From NCBI GenBank assembly GCA_947495135.1, contig CANLXN010000004.1:186001-250000 (forward strand): 64,000 nt of DNA. Reading direction: 5' to 3'. Origin of the DNA: an uncultured Flavobacteriaceae bacterium. Lineage in GTDB: Bacteria > Bacteroidota > Bacteroidia > Flavobacteriales > Flavobacteriaceae. Every line of letters begins with the position of its first letter. Position 1 is the stretch's first letter. The notes under the pieces were generated by a model. That model did no database searches. It worked only from the letters and a program-made list of their open reading frames with translations, and was not told where the DNA came from. Positions 37,619 to 46,659 of the stretch are shown in pieces. The translations under genes and the position numbers were made by a program.

Positions 37619-38833
37619 ATGTTTCCTGTAGAAAAAATACGTGAGGACTTTCCCATTCTATCCCGTGAGGTAAATGGACATCCATTGGTATATTTAGATA
37701 ATGCTGCTACTTCGCAAAAGCCAAAAGTCGTTATCGATTCCATTGTAGATTACTACAGCAACTACAATGCAAACATTCACCGTGGAGTTCACAGCTTGTC
37801 TCAGGAAGCCACTGATGCCTACGAACAAGCGCGCAAAACAATACAAAATCACTTCCATATTAAAGAGTCGAAAGAAGTGATTTTTACCGCAGGCACTACA
37901 CATGGTATAAATATCGTAGCAAGTGGTTTTAGCGCTCTACTTAATCCACATGATGAAATTATTGTCTCGGCCTTGGAACACCATTCTAATATTGTACCCT
38001 GGCAGATGCTTTGTGAGCGAACAGGAGCAGTATTGAAAGTAATTCCCATGAACGAGCAAGGTGTTCTTTTGATGGATGTTTATGAACAGCTACTTTCCGA
38101 AAAAACCAAATTGGTGTTTGTAAATCATATTTCGAATGCGTTGGGAATTATAAACCCTATTTCGGAAATTATAGACAAGGCACATAAGGCAGGCGCAGCA
38201 GTATTAATTGATGGAGCACAATCGTGCTCTCATATTCAACCAGATCTTCAAGAGTTGGATGTAGACTTCTATGTCACTTCTGCACACAAAATGTGCGGAC
38301 CAACTGGTGTAGGTATGTTGTATGGTAAATTAGAATGGCTCGAAAAATTACCGCCGTACCAAGGAGGAGGAGAAATGATTAAAGAAGTTTCTTTTGAAAA
38401 AACTACCTATGCAGATTTACCTCACAAATTTGAAGCAGGAACGCCTAACATTTCAGGTGGTATAGCATTTGGGACAGCCATTAATTATTTACATTCTGTC
38501 GGTTTTGATAAAATTGCAGCCTACGAGAAAGAACTGCTAGACTATGCCACCGAAGAACTTTTAAAAATTGAAGAACTTAAAATTTATGGTACAGGGGCCG
38601 AAAAAACTTCTGTTATTTCCTTTAATATAGGAACTATTCACCCCTATGATATTGGCACGATAGTAGATAAGCTAGGTATAGCTGTGAGAACTGGACATCA
38701 TTGCGCACAACCTATAATGGATTATTTCAAAATTCCAGGTACCGTACGAGCGTCCTTCTCCTTTTACAATACTATGGAAGAAGTTGATAAGCTAGTATCT
38801 GCCTTAAAACGGGCTCAACTAATGTTGAGTTAG
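37619..38833 (+). CDS. sufS: Cysteine desulfurase SufS
   Basis: The 404-residue PLP enzyme takes sulfur from cysteine for Fe-S assembly. It has the PLP-binding LIDGAQSCSH and the lysine motif TSAHKMCGPTGVG, and the persulfide-forming Cys362 in RTGHHCAQPIMDYF, which is the group II (SufS) arrangement. The acceptor protein SufE is encoded two genes downstream. It heads the second suf unit. Confidence 0.96.
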   Translation: MFPVEKIREDFPILSREVNGHPLVYLDNAATSQKPKVVIDSIVDYYSNYNANIHRGVHSLSQEATDAYEQARKTIQNHFHIKESKEVIFTAGTTHGINIVASGFSALLNPHDEIIVSALEHHSNIVPWQMLCERTGAVLKVIPMNEQGVLLMDVYEQLLSEKTKLVFVNHISNALGIINPISEIIDKAHKAGAAVLIDGAQSCSHIQPDLQELDVDFYVTSAHKMCGPTGVGMLYGKLEWLEKLPPYQGGGEMIKEVSFEKTTYADLPHKFEAGTPNISGGIAFGTAINYLHSVGFDKIAAYEKELLDYATEELLKIEELKIYGTGAEKTSVISFNIGTIHPYDIGTIVDKLGIAVRTGHHCAQPIMDYFKIPGTVRASFSFYNTMEEVDKLVSALKRAQLMLS

Positions 38834-38887
38834 CAACAGGAAAGGCTATTTTTACTACCTTAGAAGATCGAATTAACAACCTAATAT

Positions 38888-39322
38888 ATGAAAGCAATTA
38901 TATACCTTTTTTTGGCAACTGTCTTATTTACAAGTTGTAATGAGACCAAAAAAGTAATAGACGTGGCTGGCTCTGTTCAACTTTCGGGTAATTACAACGT
39001 CGTAAGCATAAATGACCAGGTAGTGGAGGAAAAAGTTCCTACCATTAGCTTTTTTGCGCTTGATAAATCAATCCGAGGCAATACAGGCTGCAATAGCTTT
39101 TTCGGGAAATATGTGCTAGACCTGTACGCACTATCTTTTACAGAAATTGGTTCTACCGAAATGGCTTGTGACCCTAAGATAATGGACCTAGAAAATGCAT
39201 TTTTAAATGCTTTGAGAAATACAGGCTCTTATGTACTAGAGAATGATGCGTTGACCCTATATTCAAAAACAGATAGAAGTGTACTTCTGGTGGCTTCTAA
39301 ACAGAGAAATGAACAAGAATAA
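38888..39322 (+). CDS. META-domain lipoprotein in the suf locus
   Basis: The 144-residue protein has a lipoprotein signal (ATVLFTSC, lipid Cys17) and one META/HslJ-like domain: GNYNVVSIN near residue 33, then SFFALDKSIRGNTGCNSFFGKY and the late DALTLYSKTDRSVLL. META domains occur in envelope stress proteins such as HslJ. It sits between sufS and sufE, one base before the preferred sufE start, so it is co-transcribed. Like the lipoprotein between sufB and sufC, it has no obvious part in cytosolic Fe-S assembly. Confidence 0.85.
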   Translation: MKAIIYLFLATVLFTSCNETKKVIDVAGSVQLSGNYNVVSINDQVVEEKVPTISFFALDKSIRGNTGCNSFFGKYVLDLYALSFTEIGSTEMACDPKIMDLENAFLNALRNTGSYVLENDALTLYSKTDRSVLLVASKQRNEQE

Positions 39323-39323
39323 C

Positions 39324-39746
39324 ATGACTATAACGAACGTACAGGAAGAATTAATTGATGAGTTTTCACTTTTTGACGATTGGATGGACAAATACGAACA
39401 TCTTATTGAACTAGGTAAATCCCTGCCATTAATTGATGAAGACAAAAAGACGGATGATAAACTCATCAAGGGTTGTCAAAGCAAAGTGTGGTTACAGTCC
39501 GAATTAAATAATGGTAAAATTGTGTTCACTGCAGATAGTGATGCAATCATTACTAAGGGAATTGTAGCGGTTTTGATTCGAGTTTTCTCCAATCAGACGC
39601 CTGAGACCATCGTAAATGCCGACACCGGCTTTATTGACGAAATAGGCCTAAAAGAACACCTTTCTCCAACACGAGCGAACGGATTGGTCTCCATGATTAA
39701 ACAAATGAAATTGTATGCTGTAGCATATCAAGCTGCACAAAAATAA
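39324..39746 (+). CDS. sufE: Sulfur acceptor protein SufE
   Basis: The 140-residue protein accepts persulfide sulfur from SufS. Its catalytic loop LIKGCQSKVW places Cys51 where the family has it when the ATG at 39324 is used. Upstream in-frame ATGs at 39279 and 39309 would overlap the META lipoprotein gene and give a non-conserved extension. The chosen start follows the previous stop by one base, suggesting termination-reinitiation coupling. Confidence 0.94.
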   Translation: MTITNVQEELIDEFSLFDDWMDKYEHLIELGKSLPLIDEDKKTDDKLIKGCQSKVWLQSELNNGKIVFTADSDAIITKGIVAVLIRVFSNQTPETIVNADTGFIDEIGLKEHLSPTRANGLVSMIKQMKLYAVAYQAAQK

Positions 39747-39805
39747 AACATGATCCAGCGAAAGACAGTTCATTAGGGGCCAGACATCGCAATTAAGAAG
39801 AAAAA

Positions 39806-40129
39806 ATGAGCACAGAAGTAGATACAACTGAATTGGGTGAAAAAATTGTAAAAGTTTTAAAAACCATCTTTGATCCGGAAATTCCGGTAGATATATATGA
39901 ATTGGGCCTTATTTACGACGTTTTCGTAAACGAAGATCAAGAAGTCAAAATCTTGATGACCCTTACTACCCCTAATTGTCCAGTAGCCGAAACCCTGCCA
40001 GTAGAAGTAGAAGACAAGGTGAAAAGTATCAAGTTAGTAAAGGATGCCGAGGTAGAAATTACCTTCGACCCACCATGGACCCAAGATTTAATGAGTGAAG
40101 AAGCAAAATTAGAGTTAGGAATGCTTTAG
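39806..40129 (+). CDS. sufT: SufT / MIP18 family (DUF59) Fe-S assembly protein
   Basis: The 107-residue protein belongs to the MIP18/DUF59 family, with FDPEIPVDIYELGLIY, TTPNCP and the DPPW motif near the C-terminus. SufT proteins help deliver clusters to target proteins. Its place right after sufE supports that role. Three perfect 7-bp direct repeats follow its stop codon. Confidence 0.92.
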   Translation: MSTEVDTTELGEKIVKVLKTIFDPEIPVDIYELGLIYDVFVNEDQEVKILMTLTTPNCPVAETLPVEVEDKVKSIKLVKDAEVEITFDPPWTQDLMSEEAKLELGML

Positions 40130-40150
40130 TAGTTGATAGTTGATAGTTGA
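40130..40150 (+). repeat. Three tandem copies of TAGTTGA
   Basis: Three perfect head-to-tail 7-bp units start directly after the sufT stop codon. A related but degenerate TAGTTGATGATTGATGG string occurs near 46213. Short repeats of this sort are frequent intergenic debris in Flavobacteriaceae; no function is evident. Confidence 0.8.
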
Positions 40151-40203
40151 TTAAAATTCGATCATTTTCTTCCGTCTACACTTGTACCATATTTTTTTAA
40201 ACA

Positions 40204-40716
40204 ATGAAAGACGAAATTATAAATAGAGTTGCCAGCAGCGTGCTTGTTACCTTCGATCTAGAGGATCACTATCCTCAAGGTCCTAGACAATCTCTCGATA
40301 TCTCTCAATGGCTGCTAGAAGGAATTATACTCAAAGAAAAAGATTTTAGAGAACACATCAACAATCATAATTGGTCTGCTTACGAAGATGCCTATGTGGC
40401 AATTCACTGTTCTACCGATGCCATAATTCCAGGATGGGCTTTCATGCTGGTATCACTTCAGTTGAGTACAGTTGCAAAAAAATCGGTCGTTGGCTCTCTG
40501 GAAGATCTAGAGACTATTTTGTTTTCAGAAATTATTTCAGATTTGAATATTTCAGATTATAAAGACAAACCAGTGATCATCAAAGGGTGCAGCAACCTTC
40601 CAATTCCTCAAAACGCATATGTTTTATTGGCCCAGAAGCTACAACCTGTGGCTAAAAGCATTATGTATGGAGAGGCCTGCTCAAGCGTTCCGTTATTTAA
40701 GAAAAGACGTATTTAA
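40204..40716 (+). CDS. DUF2480 family protein
   Basis: The 170-residue cytosolic protein matches the DUF2480 family, which in Bacteroidota typically accompanies suf genes. Visible conserved parts are VTFDLEDHYPQGPRQSLDISQWL, WSAYEDAYVAIHCSTDAIIPGWA and VIIKGCSNLPIPQNAYVLLAQKLQ. No enzymatic motif is evident. Position 74 bases after sufT suggests a link to Fe-S cluster assembly, inferred from gene order only. Confidence 0.87.
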   Translation: MKDEIINRVASSVLVTFDLEDHYPQGPRQSLDISQWLLEGIILKEKDFREHINNHNWSAYEDAYVAIHCSTDAIIPGWAFMLVSLQLSTVAKKSVVGSLEDLETILFSEIISDLNISDYKDKPVIIKGCSNLPIPQNAYVLLAQKLQPVAKSIMYGEACSSVPLFKKRRI

Positions 40717-40822
40717 ACGGATAAATCGAGACCTTAAACGAAATTAGGTAGTGAATTGGCTTTTAATTCGGCCTTATCTATTTAGGAATTTCTAATTTCG
40801 CAAAATAAACAAAACTTAAACT

Positions 40823-41746
40823 ATGAATAAATTATTTGTATTTGCAGCTCTTGTGGCTGTATCGTTCAGTGGTTTCGCCCAGGATGCTGAGGCAGACGAC
40901 GCTCCAAAAGATGGCTGGACTAAAGCTGGAAACGTTTCCATCTTATTTAGCCAAGCAGCTTTTAATGCTGAATGGCTTGGAGGTGGTACCAACAACTATG
41001 CTTTAGGTGCTGCGCTTGCATATGACTTCAATTACCGTCAAGGTCTTCTTACTTGGGATAACAGAATCGCTGCAGATTATGGAATTACCAAAACACAAGA
41101 TCAAGAATTTACGCGTAAAACAAACGACCGTTTTGAATTTAACTCTATACTCGGTAAGCAGTTAAATGAATCTTCCCTTTGGTACTATTCTTTCTTTTTG
41201 AACCTAAGAACGCAAATGGCTTCTGGGTATGAGTATGGAACTGATACGGATGGAAATGAAATTAGAACTGAGTTTACTAAACTTTTCTCTCCTGGATACT
41301 TACAAGCTGGTCCTGGTATGCTTTGGAAGAAAAACGATAACCTAAAAGTAAATATTGCTCCGGCAACGGCTAGACTTATTTTTGTGAGTAGCGAATTTAC
41401 CGATGTTGGAAATGATCAAGTAATTATCGACGGTTTCAACGAAGCAGGTGGATACTTTGGAGTCGAGGCAAATGAAAGCACTCGTTTCGAATTTGGTGCA
41501 GCTATTGGAGCCTATGCTAAATTCAACTTGATGGAAAATATTTCTTTGGAAAACGTACTCAATCTATACAGCAACTATTTAGAGGATCCTCAAAATGTTG
41601 ATATCGATTATACTCTTAATTTAGTAATGACCGTTAACAAATGGATCACTGCTAATGCTAGTTTCCAAGCTATTTATGATGACAACGCTATTAAAGGGTT
41701 TCAGATTAGAGAGGCACTCGGAATTGGAGTTACCTACGGTTTCTAA
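40823..41746 (+). CDS. DUF3078 family outer-membrane protein
   Basis: The 307-residue product has a signal peptide (MNKLFVFAALVAVSFSGFAQ), an acidic mature start, and then alternating amphipathic strands rich in Tyr, Phe and Asn (NVSILFSQAAFNAEWLGGG, YALGAALAYDFNYRQG, ITANASFQAIYDDN), ending in an aromatic residue (VTYGF). This fits an outer-membrane beta-barrel of the DUF3078 family found throughout Bacteroidota. Function is unknown. A strong terminator follows. Confidence 0.87.
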   Translation: MNKLFVFAALVAVSFSGFAQDAEADDAPKDGWTKAGNVSILFSQAAFNAEWLGGGTNNYALGAALAYDFNYRQGLLTWDNRIAADYGITKTQDQEFTRKTNDRFEFNSILGKQLNESSLWYYSFFLNLRTQMASGYEYGTDTDGNEIRTEFTKLFSPGYLQAGPGMLWKKNDNLKVNIAPATARLIFVSSEFTDVGNDQVIIDGFNEAGGYFGVEANESTRFEFGAAIGAYAKFNLMENISLENVLNLYSNYLEDPQNVDIDYTLNLVMTVNKWITANASFQAIYDDNAIKGFQIREALGIGVTYGF

Positions 41747-41766
41747 CCGTTATTTATAATAAAACT

Positions 41767-41809
41767 AGCCCTCCTTGGCCCCAAAATATGGTCTAAGGAG
41801 GGCTTTTTC
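41767..41809 (+). terminator. Strong terminator after the DUF3078 gene
   Basis: AGCCCTCCTT (41767-41776) pairs perfectly with AAGGAGGGCT (41795-41804), an 18-base loop between, followed by T residues interrupted by a single C. Confidence 0.9.
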
Positions 41810-41864
41810 TTTTTCTGAATCCCTCAAAAAAAAGTATCTTTATGAAAACGAAGAACCTAACAAC

Positions 41865-42200
41865 ATGACTAGTTATACCACCACTTGGAATAAAGAAGAA
41901 CTCACCGCTTATTTATTGATTTACTGTGCCAATGCAGACTTTATAGAATCGAATGACGAAAAAGCACTCATAAAATCAAAGACTACAGATGGAATAAGTA
42001 AGCGAATGCATGTAGAGTTTGAACAAGATAATGACTTCGATAGCATCCAAAAAATTGAATCTACACTTCTTCGTCTCAAATATACCAACGAAGAAAAAGG
42101 GCAGCTGTTAGATGAAATGAAAGAAATGTTCCTATTGGACGGTAATTATGACTTACAGGAAATGAATCTATTTAGAGGCCTAAAGCGTATCTTAGGTTAA
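41865..42200 (+). CDS. Small acidic helical protein, possibly TerB-like
   Basis: The 111-residue protein is mostly helical and charged. Its pattern, LLIYCANADFIESNDEKALI ... LLDEMKEMFLLDGNYDLQEMNLFRGL, with an acidic turn in each half, recalls the TerB-like helical domain, but this is a weak resemblance. The frame is open from 41775, yet that region lies within the preceding terminator, so the ATG at 41865 is taken. TATCTTTA at about 41835 is a near-consensus -7 element. Confidence 0.6.
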   Translation: MTSYTTTWNKEELTAYLLIYCANADFIESNDEKALIKSKTTDGISKRMHVEFEQDNDFDSIQKIESTLLRLKYTNEEKGQLLDEMKEMFLLDGNYDLQEMNLFRGLKRILG

Positions 42201-42256
42201 GCTAATAGGCCGTTTGATCGTTGCATAAAACCAACTATTTGTTTGTTTTGTTACTT

Positions 42257-42787
42257 ATGCCCAAACCAAATGCACATATCACAGTAAGAAAAGTTAGGCC
42301 TGATGAGCTCCAAATTCTTCAAATAATAGGCTCTTCTACCTTTGAAGCCACTTATGGTGCCCTAAACACAGAGGAGAATATGCGCCAATATTTAGCCGAA
42401 CATTTTTGCATGGAAGCCATAAAAACTTCATTCGAAAATCCCGAAGAAGAATTCTATTTTGCCGAAAACAGTGGTCACATTATTGGATATGTAAAGTTAA
42501 ATCATGGCAGCGCCCAAACTGAAGACAAATTTCCAAATACCTTAGAAATAGAACGAATTTATGTAATCGCTGAACACCAGCGAAAAGGCTATGGTCTTGC
42601 GCTACTAGAGGAGGCGATTGGCATTGCAAGTAAAAAAGGATATAAAAGTATCTGGCTTGGAGTGTGGGATCGCAATGCAAAGGCCATTAATTTTTATGAA
42701 AAAAACGGCTTTTCCATTGCTGGAATTCACCCGTTTGTTCTTGGCACAGATCCTCAACGCGATTACCTCATGAAATTAGAGCTTTAA
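42257..42787 (+). CDS. GNAT family N-acetyltransferase
   Basis: The 176-residue enzyme has the GNAT acetyl-CoA motif: EIERIYVIAEHQRKGYGLALLEEA (motif A with Q-R-x-G-x-G), followed by LGVWDRNAKAINFYEKNGF. The layout resembles the RimI/PaiA group. The ATG at 42257 is chosen over 42221 because the upstream extension is hydrophobic and unlike the family. Substrate unknown. Its stop is three bases from the stop of the convergent KAP NTPase gene. Confidence 0.88.
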   Translation: MPKPNAHITVRKVRPDELQILQIIGSSTFEATYGALNTEENMRQYLAEHFCMEAIKTSFENPEEEFYFAENSGHIIGYVKLNHGSAQTEDKFPNTLEIERIYVIAEHQRKGYGLALLEEAIGIASKKGYKSIWLGVWDRNAKAINFYEKNGFSIAGIHPFVLGTDPQRDYLMKLEL

Positions 42788-42790
42788 AAA

Positions 42791-45700
42791 CTATTGGCTT
42801 ATATAAGAAAAACGCTTAATAAGTGGATAATGCCTTGCTAAATCTCCAAAATTTAAATCCAGCAAACTACTTTTTGCCCCCCTTAGTTGTTCATACAGTT
42901 TCGCAGCAACTCTTTGATGCTCCTTCCCTTCAAATTGGGTCAGAAACACTACTAGACTATGTATTTCGTTAGGGCGAGTTAACTGGTCCACAACTAGATA
43001 ATACAGCCGTTTATAAGCGCCTATTGGTAAAGCTAGCAAAAACAACACAGCGTTGGTCTCCATTGTAGAAAGCGTATTTGGATAATCTTCGTGAGCCTTT
43101 ATTATCCTAAAAATATTAATGAAACGCTTAATCGCCCTGGGACTAGAACCTATTATTCCAGACATGTTTTGAATAAGTTCCAGTTCACTATCTGAAAAAG
43201 TGAGTGATTCTATAGAAATAGGGATTTCATCTGTCTCTGTTGGAGAAGTTGTTGGACTTGTTGGCTTAGGTTTATCCGGATTTAGTTCGTTGTCTATTTG
43301 TACATCTCTTCCTCCAGCATTAGGATCCGAAACAACAGTATCATCAATCTCATCACCAGTCTCATCGACCAGCTGTAGTTCTTCCTTTTTATTCTGAAGT
43401 CTAGGTTGGGTTTCTGCCAAGGTTTTCAGCATGAATTTTACACTAGAATCGGATGCACTCTTCAAATTGAACGGCACTTGAAAAATCTTTTCCATATAGG
43501 CAGATGGACTAATGACCTCCACTTCTCCTTTCTGCTGGGTATTTTCAAATTGAAGGGCATGGCGTTTTTTAAGCGCATTTTTAACCCAACGCGGATCTAC
43601 ACCAACAACAACCACAAACAAAGGAAACGCCATCAACAAATTAACCGCTTCTAGCACCTCTACTACCCGCTCTTCAGGACATCTGTCTAAATCGTCTATG
43701 TACAAAATGATTCGCTCCAAAGGACGCTCAAACATTTTCTTAAAGTCCTTTTTTTCCTTCGCTTTTACCTTCGCGAGTTCATCGTGATGATCTGTAAATA
43801 ATTCACTTAAAATTTCAAAATCTTTTCTAATAGTTGAAATAATCCCCAAATGTTCTGCGTATTCAGAGCTTTCAGAACGTTTCTCAATAAAAGAAAACAA
43901 AGCTTCTGTAGATAGGGTGTTTCCTAGTCTGAATAGAATTTCTCCTTTCTGTTGAGTAGTTAGTCTTATTTTCTCATTCAGATCCTTCAATTGTAGATTG
44001 TAGCTTTCTATTTCCAATTCAAAGGCTCTTTGTGCCTGTTGATAATTTAATGTTGCTTGCTCACGATTTTCCTGATAACTCGTTTTAATTGCCCAAAAAG
44101 ATGCAACCAATGGTTGTATTTTATTATACGTATTAACGGCTTTAACCCCAAGTCCGCCCACAACTGTAATAATGGACCAAGCCTCCACAGGAAGAGACAT
44201 ATTAGTTAACCCAATAACGTCTGCTAGATAAGACACAGCCATAGGTACTAGAACTATCACGGCAATAATTAAGATGAGCCAAAGTATGTTTTTCCACCAT
44301 TTGGTCTTGTCAAAAAATACTTTCAAGAAAGCTCCAGCCGATTTCGTTTGCTCATATACCTGATCTGGAGTTTTCCAATATTTTTCTGGCACTATTTTCT
44401 TGAATTCTTCTACATTATCGAGCTGAGTTTTGTTCTTTTTAATGGCATCTGTGATTTTCTTAGTCGCACCAAATTGTTGATCGGCTTCTGTCAAAAATTC
44501 ATTCAGAGTGTTTGTTTTCAATTCTTCAATTGCCGATTCCAGTTTATTTTCTAACACGGCTTTTTCAGAATCCATTTGTTCCAAAGAAAACTCAATGCTC
44601 TGCTTTTCAGTTTCTAGTTGAAGCAATTTCTCATTGGTGATTGTTAATTTCTGACTTAATTGTACTTCAATTTCCTTCTTTTTCTTTTTGGCGTTCGTAT
44701 CCTCGCTAATGTATTGCTGAAGCCCTTCAAAAATCCCGCTAACTATGCTCGCCCATAAATTAGAATCCATATAAGACCACGCATTGAAATGCACCTGTGC
44801 GATACCGCTACAGAAAATATCGTTCGTATGCTTGTCCGCAAGACGGTCAATTTGCTCTCGCAGCTTTCGCATAAAGAAACTCTTTCCGGAACCCCATTTT
44901 CCAAACAACGCTATGGCCAAAGGTGGGATAAAGCTTTTTGCCGCAATCACCCGCGAAAACGCAGCAACGTCTTTGGTGATGTCTAAGTAGTCCTTTCCAC
45001 TATCGGCATCGCTAATAAGGCCGGCGATGGTTGAAACCACTGGCTTATTGGAGTTCTCTAACGCCTGAATAAGAGTATTCATTTCATCGTATCTTAAATA
45101 CTCCAAAACGTTAAACAATTCAGGCGCTCCTAACGGTTCAATAATTCCATTATACCAAAGCATATTTGGGATTCGATGAACGAAATCGGGGAGCATCCAA
45201 TCCACTTTAAGACTTTTTCCATTTTCAGGATTTTCCTTTACTATCCCTCCTCCTCTTGTAAATACAGTATTTTTATCAATGGCAATTTCGTCAGACTTCA
45301 GAAAAATAATATCCCCAACTTCAATCTGAGTATTAAGTATGTGAGAAATATCTCTAGTATCGCCTCCATCCTGCCAAACCCCGTTTTCTAAAAAATATTC
45401 GAGCCGATCTTCCCCATCAAACTCACTTAAAGCGAAGAAAAAGCTGCTCTGAAAATGATCAATTTCTTTTAAAAATGAAACTACTCTTGGAGATGGGTCA
45501 TCGCTATCAATTGGAAGAAACTCAACAACTACTCCGTATTTTTCCGTAAGAATTGTTAAGAACATAGCATCAGATACTAGCCCATCAATTGATAGTTTTA
45601 TGCCTTGAAGCCGCCCTTCATCTATTAATTCCTCAGCAGGAATATTCAATACTTTCGCGGCATCACTGAGAGTGGCATTTTCCTTCAAACGAATTACTCT

Positions 45701-46135
45701 TTCCTTTCCTCCCTTATCCACAGGTCCTTGTTTAATAGTAGGATCTTCTGGCTCTAGTGCATTTACATTTGTTTTATAAATGTCTGTCACGTCCAGCACC
45801 GTTAATCTACCCACAACATTGTCTTGAAGAATAGACTCTAACCGATCTCTATCTGAGCCATCTATCTCCGTCTCATACACCAAAAAATACTGAAGATCAC
45901 TCCCAAACAGCTGTTCTGCTTCGCCAGAATTGGGCGGAAACTCAACACTGGTAAATTCTATATCATCCACATCAGATCCCGGTCTTATTTCAACGACTGC
46001 CGCATGCTCCACATCGGCTAAATCGAAGAAAAAACCTTGCCCTTTTGGTAACGACACTTCTTTTTGAAGATCAAAGCCGTATTCAGCATCCAGTGCTTCT
46101 TTTACTGCATCTATAAATTGCCTTGGTTGTGCCAT
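42791..46135 (-). CDS. KAP family P-loop NTPase with EVE/PUA-like N-terminal extension
   Basis: This 1114-residue protein has a KAP NTPase module: Walker A LFGKWGSGKSFF (about 410-421), a long insert with coiled coils (about 483-540 and 687-730) and two membrane segments (about 614-632 and 651-668), Walker B RIILYIDDLDRCP (about 808-820), VVVGVDPRWV and the C-terminal SSPRAIKRFINIF. Ahead of it, residues ~270-330 (IEVGDIIFLKS ... TRGGGIVKENPENGKSLKVDW) resemble the EVE/PUA-like domain near McrB-type GTPases. Residues 1-120 form an unassigned domain with DLADVEHAAVVEIRP, conceivably nuclease-like. KAP NTPases include phage-exclusion proteins (PifA), so defence is a fair hypothesis. It stands alone. 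Confidence 0.85.
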   Translation of the reverse strand: MAQPRQFIDAVKEALDAEYGFDLQKEVSLPKGQGFFFDLADVEHAAVVEIRPGSDVDDIEFTSVEFPPNSGEAEQLFGSDLQYFLVYETEIDGSDRDRLESILQDNVVGRLTVLDVTDIYKTNVNALEPEDPTIKQGPVDKGGKERVIRLKENATLSDAAKVLNIPAEELIDEGRLQGIKLSIDGLVSDAMFLTILTEKYGVVVEFLPIDSDDPSPRVVSFLKEIDHFQSSFFFALSEFDGEDRLEYFLENGVWQDGGDTRDISHILNTQIEVGDIIFLKSDEIAIDKNTVFTRGGGIVKENPENGKSLKVDWMLPDFVHRIPNMLWYNGIIEPLGAPELFNVLEYLRYDEMNTLIQALENSNKPVVSTIAGLISDADSGKDYLDITKDVAAFSRVIAAKSFIPPLAIALFGKWGSGKSFFMRKLREQIDRLADKHTNDIFCSGIAQVHFNAWSYMDSNLWASIVSGIFEGLQQYISEDTNAKKKKKEIEVQLSQKLTITNEKLLQLETEKQSIEFSLEQMDSEKAVLENKLESAIEELKTNTLNEFLTEADQQFGATKKITDAIKKNKTQLDNVEEFKKIVPEKYWKTPDQVYEQTKSAGAFLKVFFDKTKWWKNILWLILIIAVIVLVPMAVSYLADVIGLTNMSLPVEAWSIITVVGGLGVKAVNTYNKIQPLVASFWAIKTSYQENREQATLNYQQAQRAFELEIESYNLQLKDLNEKIRLTTQQKGEILFRLGNTLSTEALFSFIEKRSESSEYAEHLGIISTIRKDFEILSELFTDHHDELAKVKAKEKKDFKKMFERPLERIILYIDDLDRCPEERVVEVLEAVNLLMAFPLFVVVVGVDPRWVKNALKKRHALQFENTQQKGEVEVISPSAYMEKIFQVPFNLKSASDSSVKFMLKTLAETQPRLQNKKEELQLVDETGDEIDDTVVSDPNAGGRDVQIDNELNPDKPKPTSPTTSPTETDEIPISIESLTFSDSELELIQNMSGIIGSSPRAIKRFINIFRIIKAHEDYPNTLSTMETNAVLFLLALPIGAYKRLYYLVVDQLTRPNEIHSLVVFLTQFEGKEHQRVAAKLYEQLRGAKSSLLDLNFGDLARHYPLIKRFSYISQ

Positions 46136-46333
46136 GGAATGTGGTTATTGGTTGTAGGTCAAAATTAACAGGGGAGTTGGGACTAAAGTTAATGAATTAT
46201 GTTGGAAGTGAGATAGTTGATGATTGATGGTTAGAAGTTTCCATCTACCTATTTACATTCCATATTTCAATTTGGAGTTCAATTTCAACTTCTCCTAGTC
46301 TTTGTTCACCAATAACGGTTCATCGAATACCAT

Positions 46334-46341
46334 TATCTTTG
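46334..46341 (+). promoter_or_regulatory. -7 element of the lysine-rich mini-gene
   Basis: TATCTTTG matches TAnnTTTG exactly, only four bases before the ATG at 46346, so the mRNA would be leaderless. This supports the small gene as real. Confidence 0.5.
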
Positions 46342-46345
46342 ACAC

Positions 46346-46498
46346 ATGGCTAAAACAGGACGGGAAAAAAATACAAAGAACAAAGCGAAGCATTCTAAGC
46401 TCATGGACCGTAAAAAGAACAAGCTAAAGAAAGAAGAGCAAACTCGAAAAGAGAAATTGAAAGAAATCGTTCAAAAAATGAAACAGAACCAAGGCTAG
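46346..46498 (+). CDS. Lysine-rich 50-residue protein
   Basis: A short frame encodes a very basic 50-residue protein beginning MAKTGREKNTKNKAKHSKLM and continuing with a Lys/Glu-rich helix to QKMKQNQG. About a third of the residues are lysine and no aromatic residue is present. Similar short basic proteins recur in Flavobacteriaceae, to my recollection, but none has an assigned role; nucleic-acid or ribosome binding would fit the charge. The -7 element just ahead of the start supports expression. Confidence 0.7.
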   Translation: MAKTGREKNTKNKAKHSKLMDRKKNKLKKEEQTRKEKLKEIVQKMKQNQG

Positions 46499-46502
46499 TT
46501 AT

Positions 46503-46659
46503 GCTATTCGGTTTCTGGTTCTTATTCAATGAAACGCTGTTTTACAATACCTAAGGTCATTGCCTTCCGAAAACGTTTCCGCAACTATTTAAGCTATTTT
46601 TCACACTTTGAAATTCTCATTACCTACATTATTACTTATCTTTAGTAGAACCGAATAGC
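46503..46659. repeat. 11-bp inverted repeat spanning the gap before ppc
   Basis: GCTATTCGGTT (46503-46513) is matched by AACCGAATAGC (46649-46659), 135 bases apart. Between them lie an imperfect GAAAACGTTTCC palindrome (about 46569-46580) and a TATCTTTA -7-like element (46637-46644). It could close a structured 5' region or a regulator loop upstream of ppc, or be chance. Confidence 0.5.

Noticed and set aside
40130-40150. CRISPR-like or satellite repeat
   Set aside because: Only three 7-bp units with no spacers; ordinary short tandem repeat.
42791-46135. Multi-gene defence island around the KAP NTPase
   Set aside because: Neighbours are a GNAT enzyme, a small helical protein and ppc; no restriction, toxin-antitoxin, integrase or CRISPR gene is nearby.
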